Positions 32,302-41,127 of a DNA stretch of 64,000 bases are shown one piece after another; positions within the stretch are counted from its first letter, which is position 1; every line of letters starts with the position of its first letter. The translations under genes were made by a program, and so were the position numbers. The notes under the pieces were generated by a model that saw nothing but the letters and a program-made list of their open reading frames with translations, had not been told where the DNA came from and did not search any database. Source of the DNA: Bradyrhizobium ivorense (lineage in GTDB: Bacteria; Pseudomonadota; Alphaproteobacteria; Rhizobiales; Xanthobacteraceae). Location: the NCBI RefSeq assembly GCF_900696085.1, contig NZ_CAADFC020000033.1:620001-684000 (forward strand). Direction: 5' to 3'.

Positions 32302-33303
32302 ATGGCAAAACCCATCATTCTCACCGGCGACCGCCCCACCGGGCCGCTGCATCTCGGCCACTATGCCGGCTCGCTCAGAAGCCGGCTTGCATTCCAGGAC
32401 ACCCATCAGCAATTTCTGCTGCTGGCCGACATGCAGGCGCTCACCGACAATGCCCATGACACCGGCAAGGTCCGCAACAACGTCGTCGAGGTTGCGCTGG
32501 ATTACCTTGCCGTCGGCATCGATCCCGAACGCAGCTCGATCTGTCTGCAATCGCAGCTTCCCGCGCTTGCGGAATTGTCGATGCTGTACCTCAACCTCGT
32601 CACCGTGGCGCGGCTCGAACGCAATCCCACCATCAAGGACGAGATCCGTGCGCGCGGCTTTGGGCGCGACATTCCGGCGGGTTTTCTGTGTTATCCGGTG
32701 GCGCAGGCGGCTGACATCACCGCGTTTCGCGCCACCGTCGTGCCGGTCGGCGAGGACCAGGCGCCGCTGATCGAGCAGACCAACGAGATTGTCCGGCGCG
32801 TCAATGCGCTGGCCGGCCACGCGCTGCTGCCGGAAGCACAGGCGATCATTCCGCGCGCGGGACGGCTGCCCGGCGTCGACGGGCGCGCCAAGATGAGCAA
32901 ATCCGCCGGCAATGCGATTGCGCTCTCGGCTTCATCAGATGACATCACCGCCGCCGTGCGCGCGATGTTCACCGATCCCGACCACCTGCGCGTCGCCGAT
33001 CCCGGCAAGGTCGAGGGTAATGTCGTCTTCACCTATCTCGACGCGTTCGACGACGATCACGCTGCCGTCGCGGACTTGAAGGCACGCTATCGGCGCGGCG
33101 GCCTCGGGGATTCCACCGTGAAGCGGCGGCTGGAGGATATCCTGCAGGCGCTGATCGCGCCGATCCGCGCGCGCCGCGCCGAACTCGCGCGCAATCGCGA
33201 TCATGTCATTGACGTCATCAGGCGCGGAACCCTGAGGGCGCGGGAGATCACGGAGCGCACCAGGGATGAGGTCATGCAGGGGCTCGGCCTGTTCCGGCTC
33301 TGA
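32302..33303 (+). CDS. trpS: Tryptophanyl-tRNA synthetase, auxiliary (TrpRS II-like)
   Basis: A 333-aa class I synthetase that charges tRNA-Trp. The HIGH motif is LHLGH at residues 16-20 within TGDRPTGPLHLGHYAGSL, and KMSKS is at 197-201 (DGRAKMSKSAGNAI). The overall sequence (GFLCYPVAQAADITAF, VPVGEDQAPLIEQT, a short C-terminal half) resembles the TrpRS II type known from Deinococcus rather than the standard housekeeping enzyme. ATG at 32302 has GGAG at 7 nt. An attenuator with a Trp-rich leader lies directly upstream, so expression should rise when Trp-tRNA is scarce. Auxiliary TrpRS genes elsewhere serve indolmycin-type resistance or starvation responses; that role is inferred. Confidence 0.93.
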   Translation: MAKPIILTGDRPTGPLHLGHYAGSLRSRLAFQDTHQQFLLLADMQALTDNAHDTGKVRNNVVEVALDYLAVGIDPERSSICLQSQLPALAELSMLYLNLVTVARLERNPTIKDEIRARGFGRDIPAGFLCYPVAQAADITAFRATVVPVGEDQAPLIEQTNEIVRRVNALAGHALLPEAQAIIPRAGRLPGVDGRAKMSKSAGNAIALSASSDDITAAVRAMFTDPDHLRVADPGKVEGNVVFTYLDAFDDDHAAVADLKARYRRGGLGDSTVKRRLEDILQALIAPIRARRAELARNRDHVIDVIRRGTLRAREITERTRDEVMQGLGLFRL

Positions 33304-33386
33304 CGCACTTGTCATCAAGCCATGGGGGAACTGGGCTTGCCTTGGCGCCGTTATCTCTCGGGCGAAAACTGAATCTGGAGTTCGTC

Positions 33387-33587
33387 GTGATCGAACCGAA
33401 AGCGCTTCTCGAGCGCGCCGCGCAACTGGCCGATCAGGCCAAGGGTGAAGAGGACGACGCCATCCGCGAACGGCTGCTGCGCATGGCCGACCATTACCGC
33501 GATCTCGCCGCGCATGAGGCCTGGGCCAGCGAGAATCCGCCGTCGGTCTCGGCGCTCACGAGCGCGCTCGGCACGCGCGCGCATTGA
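33387..33587 (+). CDS. Small conserved-looking protein, function unknown
   Basis: A 66-aa hydrophilic, helix-rich protein (ALLERAAQLADQAKGEEDDA, then ERLLRMADHYRDLAAHE). GTG at 33387 has GGAG 6 nt upstream; an in-frame start at 33309 is less likely. Small proteins of this pattern are common in Bradyrhizobium, but I do not know a function. It lies downstream of trpS and convergent with the epimerase gene. Confidence 0.65.
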   Translation: MIEPKALLERAAQLADQAKGEEDDAIRERLLRMADHYRDLAAHEAWASENPPSVSALTSALGTRAH

Positions 33588-33595
33588 GCTGAGGT

Positions 33596-34465
33596 TCAGC
33601 TCACGCGGATGCGATAGCTCAGCGAACGGCGCGCGCCCGGCGCGATATGCATCAATCCGGGCTTTTCGACGAACTCGCCGTCGAATGCCGCGGGGCTGGC
33701 AAAACCGTGCCACGGCTCGATGCACAGGAACGGGGCGCCGCCGGGCTTCGACCAGATGCCGAGCTCGCGAAAGCCGCTCCAGGACATCTCGATCGCAGGG
33801 CCTCGCGTAGCCGCAAAGCGGACCGATGGGCTCGCGACCTGATCGAGGATCACCGCATCGTCATCGAACAGCCGCTCCGACAACGCGAGTGTCCTGCCTT
33901 CGACCAGACTTGGTTCTGCCTGCGGCCGCACCAGCCCGTCCTTCAGCCGCCGGACCGGCGCAGGTTCTTCGTTTGCGAAGGTCAGCGTGTAGGCCTCCTT
34001 CGGCAATCCCGCACGCAGCGGCCAGTTGAAGGCGGGGTGACCGCCGAGTGACGCGGGCAGCATCTCGTCACCCGTGTTGATGACATCGAAGGCGACCTCG
34101 AGCGCGGCGCCGGCAACGGCGTAGGTGACCTCGAGTTTGAACGCGAAAGGATAGCGCGCCCTGGTCTCGGCATCGTCGGTCAGCGCCAGCTTGCAGGCGC
34201 GCGCTCCCTGCTCCAGCCAGGCGAAGCGGCGGTCGCGGGCAAAGCCGTGCTGCGTCATCGGATAGGTCTTGCCGCGGTGGTGCAGCACATCGCCCTTCAG
34301 CCGGCCGACGATCGGAAACAGCACGGGCGCGTGGCGCGGCCATTGCGCACCCGCCTGCCAGAGCAGTTCGACGTCTTCGGCGTTCCTGAGTGACGACAGT
34401 TCGGCGCCTTGCGCCAAAATGGTCGCGGCGATCCCCTCGCCGCGCAGCGTGTGACTGTCGCTCAT
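33596..34465 (-). CDS. Aldose 1-epimerase family protein
   Basis: A 289-aa galactose-mutarotase-like protein. Recognisable features are APVLFPIVGRLKGDVLHHRGKTYPMTQHGFARD near residue 45 (with the substrate-binding Arg and His), LGGHPAFNWPL near 140 and LCIEPWHGFASP near 248 (catalytic Glu). The closest type is the LacX/YeaD-like group, which acts on aldose hexoses or hexose phosphates. ATG at 34465. It is convergent with the small gene at 33387 and divergent from the CHAD gene. Confidence 0.88.
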   Translation of the reverse strand: MSDSHTLRGEGIAATILAQGAELSSLRNAEDVELLWQAGAQWPRHAPVLFPIVGRLKGDVLHHRGKTYPMTQHGFARDRRFAWLEQGARACKLALTDDAETRARYPFAFKLEVTYAVAGAALEVAFDVINTGDEMLPASLGGHPAFNWPLRAGLPKEAYTLTFANEEPAPVRRLKDGLVRPQAEPSLVEGRTLALSERLFDDDAVILDQVASPSVRFAATRGPAIEMSWSGFRELGIWSKPGGAPFLCIEPWHGFASPAAFDGEFVEKPGLMHIAPGARRSLSYRIRVS

Positions 34466-34743
34466 TGCCTCACCTCGCCGGAACGCGCTCTGCCGGGCAG
34501 CAGATGTTGGATCATCGCGCCGGCGTCAACCCCGGCCGATCCGCAACTCCTGCGAGCGAGCACCGGCATCGACCGCAGAACTTTCTCCAATAGGCGATTT
34601 TTGTTGCGACATTTTGATCGCGCACCCCATCAATGCGGCGTCCAGGGGTAGAAACCCCTTGATCGAGATCGATCAAACGGGAATTCTTTCCGCCCGGGAC
34701 GCCGCGTGTTGCGTTGCGGCACCGACCGGGATCAGAGAGAGTG

Positions 34744-35643
34744 ATGACGTTAGCGGCAAGTCCGGCCAAGGAGCGCGCTGTCCGCCCGAAACGGCCACGC
34801 CAACTCAGCCAGGCGATGCGTTGCGAAACTGCGTTTCGTTTGATCCTGTCAGAATGCCTCGAGGAAGTGGCGATCAACCACGCGGCAGTCCTTGCCGGCG
34901 ATCCCAACGCGCTCCACCACACCCGCATCGCGCTGACGCGGCTGAAGGCGGCGATCGCGTTCTACGGACCGATGGTGGCGGACGGTGAATGGACGCGGCT
35001 GAAGGCCGAGCTGAAATGGCTGAGCGCCTTTCTCGGCGCGACGCGCGACCTCGACGTCGCGATCGAGAACAGCAAGGGCTCGCCGGAAGAGCGGATGTTC
35101 CGGACGGCGCGGACCGAGGCGTTCGAAGCCCTCAAGGGCACGCTGCAGAGCGAGCGCTACCAGCAATGGTTCGACGGCATGTGGGACTGGGTCGGCAGCG
35201 GACCGTGGACCACGACCCAGGATCGCCGCGCCGCGCAGCGGCGGGCCGTGCCGGTGTCGGTGTTTCATGCCCGCCGGCTGGCACGGTGGCATCAAAAGCT
35301 CTGTCAGAAGAGCCGCGGGCTGCAGGGCATGGGCAGAAACAAGCGCCACCGGGTGCGGATCACCAGCAAGCGGCTGCGCTATGCAATCGAGTTCTCCGAG
35401 GGCGGTTTGCCTGCCGACGAATACGCCTCGTGGCGCATCGTCCTGAAGCATCTGCGCAAGGGGCAGCAGCTCCTCGGCGAGCTGAACGATGACGAGGTGC
35501 GCCGCGAACTGTTCGAGAGCGCCGACGCGCGCGAATTGCAGAAGCGCAAGCGCAAGGCGAAGCGCCGCAAGGAGCACGAGCGGAAGCGCAGGAGCCACCT
35601 GCTGCGCCGCGCCGCGTCGGTCTATCGGAAGGTCGCCGGATGA
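34744..35643 (+). CDS. CHAD domain protein
   Basis: A 299-aa helical protein with the CHAD pattern of conserved histidines and basic residues: ALHHTRIALTRLKAAIAFYG near residue 60, and HRVRITSKRLRYAIEFSE near 205. CHAD domains bind inorganic polyphosphate. The C-terminal 35 residues are extremely Lys/Arg-rich (RKRKAKRRKEHERKRR), fitting a polyanion ligand. No CYTH triphosphatase domain is fused. ATG at 34744 follows AGAGAGAG. It is not obviously linked to the neighbouring genes. Confidence 0.88.
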   Translation: MTLAASPAKERAVRPKRPRQLSQAMRCETAFRLILSECLEEVAINHAAVLAGDPNALHHTRIALTRLKAAIAFYGPMVADGEWTRLKAELKWLSAFLGATRDLDVAIENSKGSPEERMFRTARTEAFEALKGTLQSERYQQWFDGMWDWVGSGPWTTTQDRRAAQRRAVPVSVFHARRLARWHQKLCQKSRGLQGMGRNKRHRVRITSKRLRYAIEFSEGGLPADEYASWRIVLKHLRKGQQLLGELNDDEVRRELFESADARELQKRKRKAKRRKEHERKRRSHLLRRAASVYRKVAG

Positions 35644-35671
35644 TTGCCGCGCCGCGGCGTCCAGCGCGCGA

Positions 35672-35694
35672 ATATGATGTATAAAACATCATAT
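35672..35694. promoter_or_regulatory. AT-rich perfect inverted repeat upstream of the XRE-Ehr operon
   Basis: Arms ATATGATGT and ACATCATAT flank ATAAA. It is a sharp AT-rich island in GC-rich DNA, 78 bp before the XRE start, and a related half GCATCATTA follows at about 35707. This is a likely operator for the XRE regulator. Confidence 0.55.
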
Positions 35695-35772
35695 ATCCCA
35701 CTTGCAGCATCATTAGTTGGCGTGCATAAATGAAAATCGAATTCACGCCAGCCTCAATCGACGACCCGATCG

Positions 35773-36045
35773 ATGATCACTGCGGCGCAGCTTCGGGCTG
35801 CCAGAGCCTTGCTCGGTATCGACCAGCGGCAGCTCGCCGAGCTGTCGGACCTCTCGGTACCGACCATCCAGCGCATGGAGGCGAGCGAAGGCACCATTCG
35901 CGGCAACGTTGACTCGCTCGTCAAACTGATCGACGCGCTCGGCGCGGCCGGTGTCGAGGTCATCAACGAGGGGGCCGTCAGCAGCGGCGGAGGCCGCGGC
36001 GTGCGGCTCAAGGCCGGATCCAGCTCGCCGAAGGTGCGGACGTGA
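35773..36045 (+). CDS. XRE-family helix-turn-helix regulator
   Basis: A 90-aa regulator. The HTH spans residues about 4-58: AAQLRAARALLGIDQRQLAELSDLSVPTIQRME is the helix-turn-helix core. The C-terminal tail is Gly/Ser-rich and has no effector domain. No clear ribosome site precedes the ATG. Its stop overlaps the GTG start of the first Ehr subunit (GTGA), so it is translated with that operon and probably regulates it. Confidence 0.85.
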   Translation: MITAAQLRAARALLGIDQRQLAELSDLSVPTIQRMEASEGTIRGNVDSLVKLIDALGAAGVEVINEGAVSSGGGRGVRLKAGSSSPKVRT

Positions 36046-38057
36046 CGTCGGCGGTCGCCCAGCAGTTATGGTGTGTAGCCACGCTGCTGGGAACGACCGT
36101 TCTGGCGATTGCAACAAGCCGGTCGCGCAGATCGACGGCGATTGTCTATGGCGCAACGCTGGCGATTTCACTGATCGCGCTGTCGCGGTGCCTGCCCGTG
36201 CTTGTGGCGGGCGGCAACGCGACAGAACTGGTGCTGCCGGTCGGTCTGCCCTGGCTCGGGGCGCATTTTCGCCTCGACGCGCTCGCCGCTTTCTTTCTTG
36301 CGGTGGTCAATCTCGGCGGCGCGGCAGCCAGCCTTTACGGCCTCGGCTACGGCAGCCACGAAACCGCACCGCATCGCGTGCTTCCCTTCTTTCCGGCATT
36401 CCTCGCCGGGATGAACCTCGTCGTGCTTGCGGACGATGCGTTCACCTTTCTGCTGTGCTGGGAATTCATGTCGCTGGCATCGTGGGCGCTGGTCATGGCG
36501 CACCACCGCGAAGCGGACAATGCGCGGGCGGGATACGTCTATCTCGTGATGGCAAGCTTCGGGACGCTGGCCTTGCTGCTGGCCTTTGGCCTGCTGTCGG
36601 GGGCCGGAGGCGGCTACGGGTTTGCCACCATGCGCGCCGCCCAGCATTCGCCGTCCGAAGCTGGGCTGGTGCTCGCGCTGATGCTGCTCGGCGCCGGATC
36701 GAAGGCCGGGCTGGCGCCGTTGCATGTCTGGCTGCCGCTCGCCCACCCCGCGGCGCCGAGCCACGTCTCGGCGCTGATGAGCGGTGTGATGACGAAGGTC
36801 GCGATCTACGGCTTCATCCGCGTCGTGTTCGATCTGCTCGGACCGCCCAACTGGTCGTCGGCCGTCGTCGTGCTCGTCCTCGGCAGCGCCACCGCGGTGC
36901 TGGGAATCCTCAGCGCGCTGATGGAGAAGGACCTCAAGCGTCTCCTCGCCTATTCCACCATCGAGAACATCGGGGTGATCTTCGCCAGCCTCGGCCTCGC
37001 GCTCGCCTTTCAGGCGAACGGCCTCGGCCTCGCCGCTGCCCTCGCCTTCACGGCGGCGCTCTTCCACATCCTCAACCACTCGTTCTTCAAGAGCCTGCTG
37101 TTCTTTGGCGCCGGCGCCGTGCTGTCGTCGACCGGCCAACGCAACATCGAGACGCTCGGCGGCCTGATCCACCGCATGCCGCTCACGAGCTTTGCCTTTC
37201 TCGTCGGCTGCGTCGCAATCTCGGCGCTTCCCCCGTTTAACGGTTTTGCGTCCGAATGGCTGGTCTTTCAGGCCATCCTGCAGAGCCCCGACCTGCCGCA
37301 ATGGGGCCTCAAGGTCATGGTGCCGGCGGTCGGCGCGTCATTGGCGCTGGCCGCGGCGCTGGCGGCGGCGTGTTTCGTCAAGGCCTTCGGCATCACCTTC
37401 CTCGGCCGCGCGCGGAGCCCGGTCGCGGAGGCCGCCGGCGAGGTCGATCGTTGCTCGCTCGCCGCGATGTTCGCCCTGGCGGTGCTGTGTTTCCTGGCCG
37501 GAATTCTGCCGGGACTCGTGATCGACGTCCTCTCGCCGGTCGCCCAGGCCCTGCTCGGTCATCGCATGCCGGTCCAGGCAAGCGACCCCTGGCTTTCGAT
37601 CGTTCCGATCGAGGAGAGCCGCAGCTCCTACAATGGGCTGCTCGTCTTCGTCTTCATCACGGCAACGGCCTCGCTTGCGGTTTACTTCATCCATCGCTTT
37701 GCGTCGCACGCGATCCGGCGGGGGCCGGCCTGGGGTTGCGGCTTCACCGACCCCACGCCGGCGGCGCAGTATTCTGGCGTCAGTTTCGTCCAGCCGATCC
37801 GCCGGGTTTTCGGAACGCTGGTGTTTCAGGCCCGCGAGCATGTCGAGATGCCGCCGCCCGGCGACCTCCGGCCTGCCCGCCTCAAGGTCGAGATGCATGA
37901 TCCGGTGTGGGAGGGGCTGTACGCACCGGTGAGCGGGGCGGTGTGGTTTCTTGCCGATCGACTGAACCAGCTCCAGTTCCTGACCATCCGCCGCTATCTC
38001 AGTCTGGTCTTTGCCACGCTCGTCACGTTGCTGCTGGTGCTCGCGATATGGTCGTGA
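36042..38057 (+). CDS. Ehr complex subunit, HyfB/NuoL-type proton-channel protein
   Basis: A 671-aa membrane protein with about 16 hydrophobic segments, related to HyfB/HycC and complex I NuoL/M/N antiporter-like subunits. The conserved Glu helix is seen in LLCWEFMSLASWALVMA near residue 145, and the lysine/His proton path in GAGSKAGLAPLHVWLPLAHP near 222. DLKRLLAYSTIENIGVIFAS near 305 is another family landmark. GTG at 36042 overlaps the XRE stop. It would move protons (or Na+) across the membrane, coupled to the peripheral arm. Confidence 0.9.
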   Translation: MTSAVAQQLWCVATLLGTTVLAIATSRSRRSTAIVYGATLAISLIALSRCLPVLVAGGNATELVLPVGLPWLGAHFRLDALAAFFLAVVNLGGAAASLYGLGYGSHETAPHRVLPFFPAFLAGMNLVVLADDAFTFLLCWEFMSLASWALVMAHHREADNARAGYVYLVMASFGTLALLLAFGLLSGAGGGYGFATMRAAQHSPSEAGLVLALMLLGAGSKAGLAPLHVWLPLAHPAAPSHVSALMSGVMTKVAIYGFIRVVFDLLGPPNWSSAVVVLVLGSATAVLGILSALMEKDLKRLLAYSTIENIGVIFASLGLALAFQANGLGLAAALAFTAALFHILNHSFFKSLLFFGAGAVLSSTGQRNIETLGGLIHRMPLTSFAFLVGCVAISALPPFNGFASEWLVFQAILQSPDLPQWGLKVMVPAVGASLALAAALAAACFVKAFGITFLGRARSPVAEAAGEVDRCSLAAMFALAVLCFLAGILPGLVIDVLSPVAQALLGHRMPVQASDPWLSIVPIEESRSSYNGLLVFVFITATASLAVYFIHRFASHAIRRGPAWGCGFTDPTPAAQYSGVSFVQPIRRVFGTLVFQAREHVEMPPPGDLRPARLKVEMHDPVWEGLYAPVSGAVWFLADRLNQLQFLTIRRYLSLVFATLVTLLLVLAIWS

Positions 38058-39004
38058 TCTCGGACATCCTTGTGCAGTTGGTGCAGATGACGCTGGTGCT
38101 GCTGCTCGCGCCGCTGTTCACCGGCTTCGTTCGCAAGATCAAGGCCCGCCTGTTGCGCCGCAAGGGAGCGTCCGTCTTCCAGCCTTACCGGGACCTGCTG
38201 CGGTTGCTGCGCAAGGAGGTCGTGCTCGCCGAGAACGCGTCGTGGCTGTTCCGCGTCACGCCCTACATCACGTTCGCCGCGATCTGGGTCGCAGCAGCGC
38301 TGGTCCCGACGTTTGCGACCGGCCTGCAGTTCAGCTGGAGCGCCGATCTGATCGCGATCGTCGCCCTGCTCGGGAGCGCGCGCTTCTTCCTCGCGCTCGC
38401 CGGCATGGATGTCGGCACCAGCTTCGGCGGCATCGGCTCCAGCCGCGAGGTGATGATCGCCGCCCTGGCGGAGCCCGCCATGCTGCTGATGGTGTTCTGC
38501 GTCGCACTTATTGCCGGCTCGACCCAGCTCTCGACCGTCGCCACCTTCATGGCGTCGTCCGAAGTCGGACTGCGCATCTCGCTCGGCATGGCGATGATTG
38601 CGCTGATCATGGTGGCGCTCGCGGAAAATGCGCGCATTCCGGTCGACAATCCGGCGACGCATCTGGAGCTGACCATGGTGCACGAGGCGATGATCCTCGA
38701 ATATTCCGGACGCCATCTGGCGATGATCGAGTTCGGCGCCTTTCTCAAGCTGCTCTTCTACGTCTCGCTGATCATCTGCGTGTTCTTTCCTTGGCAGATC
38801 ACCATCGTCGGCGCGGGCCCCGCATCCTACCTGGCCGGCGCCGGCGCCTACATTTTCAAGCTCGCGGTCGCCAGCCTGCTGCTTGCCGCGTTCGAGACCG
38901 CGACGGCGAAGATGCGGGTGTTTCGTGTCCCCGAATTTCTCGGCGCGGCGCTCATGCTCGGCCTGCTCGGGACGCTGCTTCGGTTCGTGTCGCGGAGCTT
39001 CTGA
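38048..39004 (+). CDS. Ehr complex subunit, HyfC/HycD (NuoH)-type
   Basis: A 318-aa membrane subunit of the NuoH family that connects the peripheral module to the proton-channel subunits. The conserved features GFVRKIKARLLRRKGASVFQPYRDLLRLLRKE (residues 25-56) and NARIPVDNPATHLELTMVHEAM near 205 are intact, including the acidic residues thought to sit in the quinone/E-channel region. ATG at 38048 overlaps the upstream gene by 10 nt. Confidence 0.92.
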   Translation: MVVISDILVQLVQMTLVLLLAPLFTGFVRKIKARLLRRKGASVFQPYRDLLRLLRKEVVLAENASWLFRVTPYITFAAIWVAAALVPTFATGLQFSWSADLIAIVALLGSARFFLALAGMDVGTSFGGIGSSREVMIAALAEPAMLLMVFCVALIAGSTQLSTVATFMASSEVGLRISLGMAMIALIMVALAENARIPVDNPATHLELTMVHEAMILEYSGRHLAMIEFGAFLKLLFYVSLIICVFFPWQITIVGAGPASYLAGAGAYIFKLAVASLLLAAFETATAKMRVFRVPEFLGAALMLGLLGTLLRFVSRSF

Positions 39005-39666
39005 TGCCTAATCTCGCCTTCGACATCGCCCATCTGCTCGCCGGCAGCCTGGTCCTGGTCAGCTTCATGATGCTGTATCAAGACCGGCTTTACGCGCTGC
39101 TCAACGTGTTCGCGCTGCACGCGGTGGTGCTGGCCTGCTCGGTCGCCTGGCAGGCATACATCCAGAATGCGCCGCACCTCTATGTGACGGCGGTCATCGC
39201 GCTGGTGTTCAAGGCGGTCATCATCCCGGTGGCGCTGCACCGGATCATCAAGCAGCTCGGCATCCATCGCGACATCGAGACCGCGGTCGGCATCGGCCTT
39301 ACCATGCTGGCGGGAATGGGATTGGTCGCCCTTTCCATGGTGCTGATGCTGCGGGTGACCGGCACCGCCGATCCGCTGGCGAGGGAAGATCTGGCGTTCG
39401 CGCTGTCGGTCGTGCTGCTCGGGCTGCTGGTCATGGTGACGCGGCGCAACGCCGTCAGCCAGGTCGTAGGCTTCATGTCGCTGGAGAACGGACTGGTGCT
39501 GGCGGCGACGGGCGCCAAGGGCATGCCGCTGGTCGTGGAGATCAGCGTGGCCTTCTCGATCCTGATCGCGTTCATCGTCATCGGCGTGTTCCTGTTCCGC
39601 ATTCGGGAAAGGTTCGACACCGTCGACGTCGGCGCTCTTGACGAATTCAGGGGGGAGCGACGATGA
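39004..39666 (+). CDS. Ehr complex subunit, HyfE-type membrane protein
   Basis: A 220-aa membrane protein matching HyfE, which is thought to combine NuoK-like and partner helices. The NuoK-like segment is VVGFMSLENGLVLAATGAKG near residue 157, with its membrane Glu. About seven hydrophobic segments are present. It starts at 39004 within the previous stop (TGATG overlap) and ends overlapping the next ATG. Confidence 0.88.
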   Translation: MPNLAFDIAHLLAGSLVLVSFMMLYQDRLYALLNVFALHAVVLACSVAWQAYIQNAPHLYVTAVIALVFKAVIIPVALHRIIKQLGIHRDIETAVGIGLTMLAGMGLVALSMVLMLRVTGTADPLAREDLAFALSVVLLGLLVMVTRRNAVSQVVGFMSLENGLVLAATGAKGMPLVVEISVAFSILIAFIVIGVFLFRIRERFDTVDVGALDEFRGERR

Positions 39667-41111
39667 CTGCCGCGTCGGATGCCGCGGCCTGGGTTCTGCT
39701 GATACCGATCGGCGCCGCGGCGGTGCTTGCGGCGCTGCCCGGCTACCGGCTGACCGCGGGGCTCAACATCCTCGCGAGCCTCAGCACGTTTCTGGCCGCG
39801 CTGTCGCTGTTCGTCCTCGAGCGCCCGCAACCCGGGCACTACCTGCTGGTCGACGACCTCAACATCGTCTTCATCGTGCTCAACACCTTCGTGGGCTTCA
39901 CCACCAGCGTTTTCAGCGCGAGCTATATTGCCCACGAGATCGAAACCGGGCGACTGACGCCCGGTTACCTGCGCTTCTACCATGCCATGTACCAGATCAT
40001 GATGTTCGGCATGAACCTCGCGTTCGTGTCGAACAATATCGGCCTGATGTGGGTCGCGGTGGAGATCGCGACCCTCACCACCGTCCTGATGGTCGGCATC
40101 TACCGAACCCACGCCGCGCTCGAGGCCGCCTGGAAATATTTCATCCTGGGCAGCGTCGGCATCGCGCTCGCGCTGTTCGGCACCATCCTCGTCTACATGG
40201 CGGCACGGCCCGTCGTCGGCGAGGGCCAGGACGCGATGGTCTGGACGCTGCTGATCAACCAGGCGGCGACGTTCGACCCCGCGCTGCTCAACCTCGCCTT
40301 CATCTTCCTGCTGCTCGGATACGGCACCAAGGTCGGCCTCGCGCCGCTGCATGCCTGGCTTCCGGACGCGCATGCGGAGGGCCCCACTCCGATCTCCGCC
40401 GTGCTCTCCGGCCTGCTGCTGAACGTCGCGCTTTACGCGGTGCTTCGCTTCAAGATCCTGCTCGCCGCCAACCCTTACGCGATCTCGCCGGGCCCATTGA
40501 TGGTGACGATGGGACTGACCTCGCTGCTGTTCGCCGCCTTCATGCTTTACCGGCGCCGCGACATCAAACGGCTGTTTGCCTATTCCTCGATCGAGCACAT
40601 GGGCATCATCGTGTTTGCGTTCGGAATGGGCGGCCCGCTCGCCAACTTCGCGGGGCTGCTTCACATGGTGATGCACAGTCTGACCAAGTCGGGAATCTTC
40701 TATGCGGTTGGGCACATCGCCCAGGTGAAGGGCACGCAGCGGATTGCCGACATCCGGGGCTTGACCGAAACGCATCCCGTGCTCGGCTGGGGCCTCGTGG
40801 TCGGCGTTGTCGCGATCGCCGGCCTGCCGCCGCTCGGCATCTTCATGACCGAGTTCCTGATCGTCAGTTCCACCTTCGCGCGCCAGCCGCTGCTCGCCAT
40901 TCCGCTCGTTCTTGGTCTTCTGCTCGCCTTTGGCGCCTTGATGCTGCGCCTCACCGGCCTTGCCTTTGGTGAACCGGAGGGCAACGCCAAACCCGCCGAA
41001 GCGTCCTACGTGCCGATGTTCGCGCATTTCGCGCTGGTTCTGACTGCAGGCGTGTACCTTCCGGGACCGCTGGTCGTCTGGTTCCAGCATGTCGCCAGCC
41101 TTCTGGGTTAA
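39663..41111 (+). CDS. Ehr complex subunit, HyfF/NuoN-type proton-channel protein
   Basis: A 482-aa second antiporter-like subunit. Landmarks are VAVEIATLTTVLMVGIYRT near residue 130 (conserved Glu), GYGTKVGLAPLHAWLPDAHAEGPTPISAVLSG near 220 (Lys and His), and RDIKRLFAYSSIEHMGIIVFAFG near 300. ATG at 39663 overlaps the previous stop (ATGA). Two proton-channel subunits plus a NuoH- and a NuoK-like protein make this membrane arm Hyf-like rather than the smaller Ech type. Confidence 0.9.
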   Translation: MTAASDAAAWVLLIPIGAAAVLAALPGYRLTAGLNILASLSTFLAALSLFVLERPQPGHYLLVDDLNIVFIVLNTFVGFTTSVFSASYIAHEIETGRLTPGYLRFYHAMYQIMMFGMNLAFVSNNIGLMWVAVEIATLTTVLMVGIYRTHAALEAAWKYFILGSVGIALALFGTILVYMAARPVVGEGQDAMVWTLLINQAATFDPALLNLAFIFLLLGYGTKVGLAPLHAWLPDAHAEGPTPISAVLSGLLLNVALYAVLRFKILLAANPYAISPGPLMVTMGLTSLLFAAFMLYRRRDIKRLFAYSSIEHMGIIVFAFGMGGPLANFAGLLHMVMHSLTKSGIFYAVGHIAQVKGTQRIADIRGLTETHPVLGWGLVVGVVAIAGLPPLGIFMTEFLIVSSTFARQPLLAIPLVLGLLLAFGALMLRLTGLAFGEPEGNAKPAEASYVPMFAHFALVLTAGVYLPGPLVVWFQHVASLLG

Positions 41112-41127
41112 CGCGAGGGAGAACGGT

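Noticed and set aside
39180..41090. A 636-codon minus-strand frame opposite the HyfE/HyfF-like genes
   Set aside because: Highly charged translation typical of the complement of membrane-protein genes.
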